NCBI GenBank assembly: GCA_000469685.2
Contig: LS997565.1
Span: 25,475,272-25,539,271 of the forward strand
DNA length: 64,000 bases
Reading direction: 5' to 3'
Source: Haemonchus contortus
Lineage: Eukaryota; Nematoda; Chromadorea; Rhabditida; Trichostrongylidae
In this document: positions 59,386 to 64,000 of the stretch, piece by piece
Position numbering within the stretch: the stretch's first letter is position 1
Layout of the letters: each line of letters starts with the position of its first letter
The notes under the pieces: model-generated
The model's database searches: none
The model's input: the letters and a program-made list of their open reading frames with translations, nothing else
Told to the model about the DNA's origin: nothing
Translations under genes and position numbers: made by a program

Positions 59386-60482
59386 TGTATAGGGTACGTC
59401 ATGAATATGGTAACAACTTTACGAAAGTTCACAATATCCTTGTCCCGAAGTTTTTTGACAGTTCTGCCCCTTCCCGCATTATGTGAGTATTTTTCCGGAT
59501 GGCTCATCGTTTTGATATTTCTCGCATGACAGCTTCGTATCGCGATCGATGGACAGGTCAGCGGCCGGCCTGAAGACGTTCGTCTTGTTTCAGTCACGAC
59601 CCCTTTCCCGAACACAATTGTTTGGAATGATTACGCTACGAAACACGAGAAAAATGATTGTCAAATTGAATGTATGTTTACTTCCACTAGAGAAGTCTTC
59701 CTCGAGTAAATATAATTGTATTCAAATAGTTTTCGAAGTCTTTGAAAGCTTTCTAACGGGAGGAATTTAGAGGAAGAACAAATTTCACGCCCTATTTGAG
59801 CACGGCACTCCGACACACTTTTCTTGCAGTGTTCAGCGTGGAAAAAATGTTAAGATCCCGGAGCACACATAGGTTTTTCGCTATTTTCACTGAGGCGATG
59901 CCGCTAAAAAGGGTCAGATCGTTCCCCATCGTCAATTTCTCTCGTCCATGATGGTTTGGGCTGTAATCTGTGCCCATGGTGATAGCGCTTATTTTTATCA
60001 AGAAAAGCCTAAAGCCTGATCAGAACATCTTTATGGGGAACATTTCTGAGAAGGTGCTGTTTAAGGTCAAGATTATTCTAAAGATACGATGGAAACTCAT
60101 GCTTGCTCATGAATGGGAAAACCAAACTGGTGTAAGAGCAGTTTCATCCCTACTCCCAGTTGGTCTACGAGTTTTCAGACGTGAGTTCATAGATACAGTG
60201 TATGCTGGGGGAAAAGCCTGTGCTTTAAAACATTCCATGCTGCTGCTTTTAAGAAATCTTTGAAAAAAGTTGGGGCCGTACTTTTCCAAAAAAACTGCGT
60301 GCCGTCATCGATTAATAGCCGAAGCATCTTTGAACTATAATTACATAGAACAGGGGACGGACATCTCAGATGACCGTGCATTCACATCGTAGATGCGATG
60401 CATAGTAACTAGTTCACATAAATTTAAATTGTATCGATCTCTTCGCAACAATTATTATGTTACCGTATTTATGGTGCACCCT
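59386..60482 (+). mobile_element. Tc1/mariner-type element, second copy
   Basis: About 1.1 kb between tagggtacgtcatgaatatg gtaac (from 59386) and gttaccgtatttatggtgca ccc (to 60482), with TA at the edges. Its transposase sense is plus, opposite to the copy split by the LTR element, and the two align along their length. ORF 59970-60263 holds SALIFIKK-like sequence (VIALIFIKKSLKPDQNIF) that matches the region after the VMVWA core. It is frame-broken and inactive. Confidence 0.75.
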
Positions 60483-60926
60483 ATGTTTAAGCACCTGATA
60501 AATAGCTTGTATTATCGCTCTGTTTACTCTATCATACAATCTCATGTATTTGTCCTTCTTGCGCTTCGCTTATTCGCCTCTCCTCGTCAGCTCATCCTCT
60601 ATGTCAGCCAGCTCTGCACGTCATCTTGGAGAGCCGACAATCCTCCATCTTCTCCGTCTGGGTTTTCTCCCTGGTCCGAAAGGATGAAGGAGTTAAGGAG
60701 TTACTCGATCAAGATTGAGGTGGTGCACTTCCAAGTGTTCACAGGGACACAACACTTTCTTCGATGCGTGGGCATCAAGAATCCCATCATTTTGCATTTC
60801 ACTTCTTTCCACCAAATATGCTAATCTTCTCGACTTGAGTCGCGGGCATGACACTTATATGGACTATATTGTATAATTTCTATGTCAAATGATTGACCGA
60901 TTTCAAGTGTACTTAAAAATAAACAA
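60483..60926. other. Unassigned; no gene seen
   Basis: Spacer between the mariner copy and the microsatellite. The 143-codon ORF (60393-60824) overlaps the mariner end and has no family. Confidence 0.35.
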
Positions 60927-63669
60927 ATGTATGTATGTATGTATGTATGTATGTATGTATGTATGTATGTATGTATGTATGTATGTATGTATGTATGTAT
61001 GTATGTATGTATGTATGTATGTATGTATGTATGTATGTATGTATGTATGTATGTATGTATGTATGTATGTATGTATGTATGTATGTATGTATGTATGTAT
61101 GTATGTATGTATGTATGTATGTATGTATGTATGTATGTATGTATGTATGTATGTATGTATGTATGTATGTATGTATGTATGTATGTATGTATGTATGTAT
61201 GTATGTATGTATGTATGTATGTATGTATGTATGTATGTATGTATGTATGTATGTATGTATGTATGTATGTATGTATGTATGTATGTATGTATGTATGTAT
61301 GTATGTATGTATGTATGTATGTATGTATGTATGTATGTATGTATGTATGTATGTATGTATGTATGTATGTATGTATGTATGTATGTATGTATGTATGTAT
61401 GTATGTATGTATGTATGTATGTATGTATGTATGTATGTATGTATGTATGTATGTATGTATGTATGTATGTATGTATGTATGTATGTATGTATGTATGTAT
61501 GTATGTATGTATGTATGTATGTATGTATGTATGTATGTATGTATGTATGTATGTATGTATGTATGTATGTATGTATGTATGTATGTATGTATGTATGTAT
61601 GTATGTATGTATGTATGTATGTATGTATGTATGTATGTATGTATGTATGTATGTATGTATGTATGTATGTATGTATGTATGTATGTATGTATGTATGTAT
61701 GTATGTATGTATGTATGTATGTATGTATGTATGTATGTATGTATGTATGTATGTATGTATGTATGTATGTATGTATGTATGTATGTATGTATGTATGTAT
61801 GTATGTATGTATGTATGTATGTATGTATGTATGTATGTATGTATGTATGTATGTATGTATGTATGTATGTATGTATGTATGTATGTATGTATGTATGTAT
61901 GTATGTATGTATGTATGTATGTATGTATGTATGTATGTATGTATGTATGTATGTATGTATGTATGTATGTATGTATGTATGTATGTATGTATGTATGTAT
62001 GTATGTATGTATGTATGTATGTATGTATGTATGTATGTATGTATGTATGTATGTATGTATGTATGTATGTATGTATGTATGTATGTATGTATGTATGTAT
62101 GTATGTATGTATGTATGTATGTATGTATGTATGTATGTATGTATGTATGTATGTATGTATGTATGTATGTATGTATGTATGTATGTATGTATGTATGTAT
62201 GTATGTATGTATGTATGTATGTATGTATGTATGTATGTATGTATGTATGTATGTATGTATGTATGTATGTATGTATGTATGTATGTATGTATGTATGTAT
62301 GTATGTATGTATGTATGTATGTATGTATGTATGTATGTATGTATGTATGTATGTATGTATGTATGTATGTATGTATGTATGTATGTATGTATGTATGTAT
62401 GTATGTATGTATGTATGTATGTATGTATGTATGTATGTATGTATGTATGTATGTATGTATGTATGTATGTATGTATGTATGTATGTATGTATGTATGTAT
62501 GTATGTATGTATGTATGTATGTATGTATGTATGTATGTATGTATGTATGTATGTATGTATGTATGTATGTATGTATGTATGTATGTATGTATGTATGTAT
62601 GTATGTATGTATGTATGTATGTATGTATGTATGTATGTATGTATGTATGTATGTATGTATGTATGTATGTATGTATGTATGTATGTATGTATGTATGTAT
62701 GTATGTATGTATGTATGTATGTATGTATGTATGTATGTATGTATGTATGTATGTATGTATGTATGTATGTATGTATGTATGTATGTATGTATGTATGTAT
62801 GTATGTATGTATGTATGTATGTATGTATGTATGTATGTATGTATGTATGTATGTATGTATGTATGTATGTATGTATGTATGTATGTATGTATGTATGTAT
62901 GTATGTATGTATGTATGTATGTATGTATGTATGTATGTATGTATGTATGTATGTATGTATGTATGTATGTATGTATGTATGTATGTATGTATGTATGTAT
63001 GTATGTATGTATGTATGTATGTATGTATGTATGTATGTATGTATGTATGTATGTATGTATGTATGTATGTATGTATGTATGTATGTATGTATGTATGTAT
63101 GTATGTATGTATGTATGTATGTATGTATGTATGTATGTATGTATGTATGTATGTATGTATGTATGTATGTATGTATGTATGTATGTATGTATGTATGTAT
63201 GTATGTATGTATGTATGTATGTATGTATGTATGTATGTATGTATGTATGTATGTATGTATGTATGTATGTATGTATGTATGTATGTATGTATGTATGTAT
63301 GTATGTATGTATGTATGTATGTATGTATGTATGTATGTATGTATGTATGTATGTATGTATGTATGTATGTATGTATGTATGTATGTATGTATGTATGTAT
63401 GTATGTATGTATGTATGTATGTATGTATGTATGTATGTATGTATGTATGTATGTATGTATGTATGTATGTATGTATGTATGTATGTATGTATGTATGTAT
63501 GTATGTATGTATGTATGTATGTATGTATGTATGTATGTATGTATGTATGTATGTATGTATGTATGTATGTATGTATGTATGTATGTATGTATGTATGTAT
63601 GTATGTATGTATGTATGTATGTATGTATGTATGTATGTATGTATGTATGTATGTATGTATGTATGTATG

Positions 63670-63699
<30 letters not shown>
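60927..63699. repeat. Perfect (ATGT)n microsatellite, about 693 units
   Basis: 2,773 bp of uninterrupted ATGT/GTAT repeat. It is open in all six frames for long distances because the repeat contains no stop codon in several phases, producing repeated MYVC and YIHT peptides that are not genes. It ends at gtaatgtatgttgtacag. Confidence 0.95.
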
Positions 63700-63700
<1 letters not shown>

Positions 63701-63709
63701 TGTATGTTG

Positions 63710-64000
63710 TACAGTACCGTTCCAAAAAAGAAATCACCTTGAACCTTTTCTGCCATAACTCATCTTGAACTCAATCGTTTTGCCCGATTTTTTTGGCCAG
63801 CACACTTATCAATCATTACCGACTCTCCTGCTATGCAGAATTGGCGGTAGCTCACTTCCGGCCAAGTGGGTGATTTTTTTTTCAAAAAACTTGCGGAAGG
63901 AGCATGTTGTCTAAGCAAGATTCATTGTGTTTTTTTGAGTCTAGAAATATAGGTGATCCTTCCATTCTGTTAGCTAATCGCTCTCAGTGAAGAGACAAAA
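63710..64000 (+). mobile_element. Possible Tc1-type element end
   Basis: Immediately after the microsatellite, TACAGTACCGTTCCAAAAAA (from about 63710) resembles the TACAGTGCTGGCCAAAAAG terminal repeat of Tc1-type elements. The element would run beyond the window; no transposase was seen in the 290 bp available. Confidence 0.4.

Noticed and set aside
60889..63768. Five ORFs of more than 900 codons with MYVC or YIHT repeats
   Set aside because: They are translations of the (ATGT)n microsatellite, open on both strands simply because the repeat lacks stops.
1..64000. tRNA, rRNA or CRISPR features
   Set aside because: No cloverleaf-like A/B-box pairs, rRNA blocks or spacer-repeat arrays were recognised by eye; a tRNAscan run would be needed to exclude tRNAs.

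Overview
The window looks like a stretch of a parasitic nematode nuclear genome, most likely a hookworm-type strongylid (inference). The support is sparse genes with short exons and TTTCAG-type 3' splice sites, a nematode chemoreceptor-like gene, and dense RTE-type LINEs, Ty3/gypsy LTR elements, mariner elements and short inverted-repeat transposons. No rRNA, tRNA or CRISPR array was seen.

Layout. 0.3-0.6 kb: a short inverted-repeat transposon (MITE). 2.2-3.5 kb: a decayed RTE LINE. 4.3-8.9 kb (+): a nine-exon 7TM receptor gene whose phases join into an uninterrupted 343-residue reading frame, with a second MITE in intron 1. 9.8-12.0 kb: a 5'-truncated but intact-ORF RTE insertion with an 18-bp target duplication. 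12.8-14.05 kb: another decayed RTE. 14.7-20.5 kb (-): a six-exon gene of unknown function with a foldback element in one intron. 20.8 kb: a third MITE. 21.07-28.45 kb (+): a Ty3/gypsy-type LTR element. 28.8-29.4 kb: a second foldback element. 32 kb: a diverged tandem array. 38.2-40.9 kb: a second RTE copy with a long apurinic endonuclease (APE) ORF. 46.5 kb: a fourth MITE. 47.2 kb (-): a RING-like exon. 48-50 kb: RTE and BEL/Pao gag debris. 52.2-59.2 kb: a mariner element split by a second LTR element (-). 59.4-60.5 kb: another mariner copy. 60.9-63.7 kb: a perfect 2.77-kb (ATGT)n microsatellite, followed by a Tc1-type terminal repeat.

The most unusual content is shared by the two LTR elements (21-28 kb, +; 52.5-58.3 kb, -). 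They have unrelated LTRs but the same primer-binding sequence and the same unusual architecture: Gag with a CCHC knuckle, then a coiled coil and a Cys-rich membrane glycoprotein-like module, then an aspartic protease, then reverse transcriptase (only in the + copy). Just before the 3' LTR comes the C-terminal half of a UPF1/NAM7-like superfamily 1 helicase. In ordinary Ty3/gypsy elements an envelope, if present, lies 3' of pol, and no helicase is encoded. Both copies are broken, by different deletions, so the shared modules suggest a larger parental element carrying all of them.

Gene models are spliced by eye, and family names rest on motif recognition. No database search was possible.
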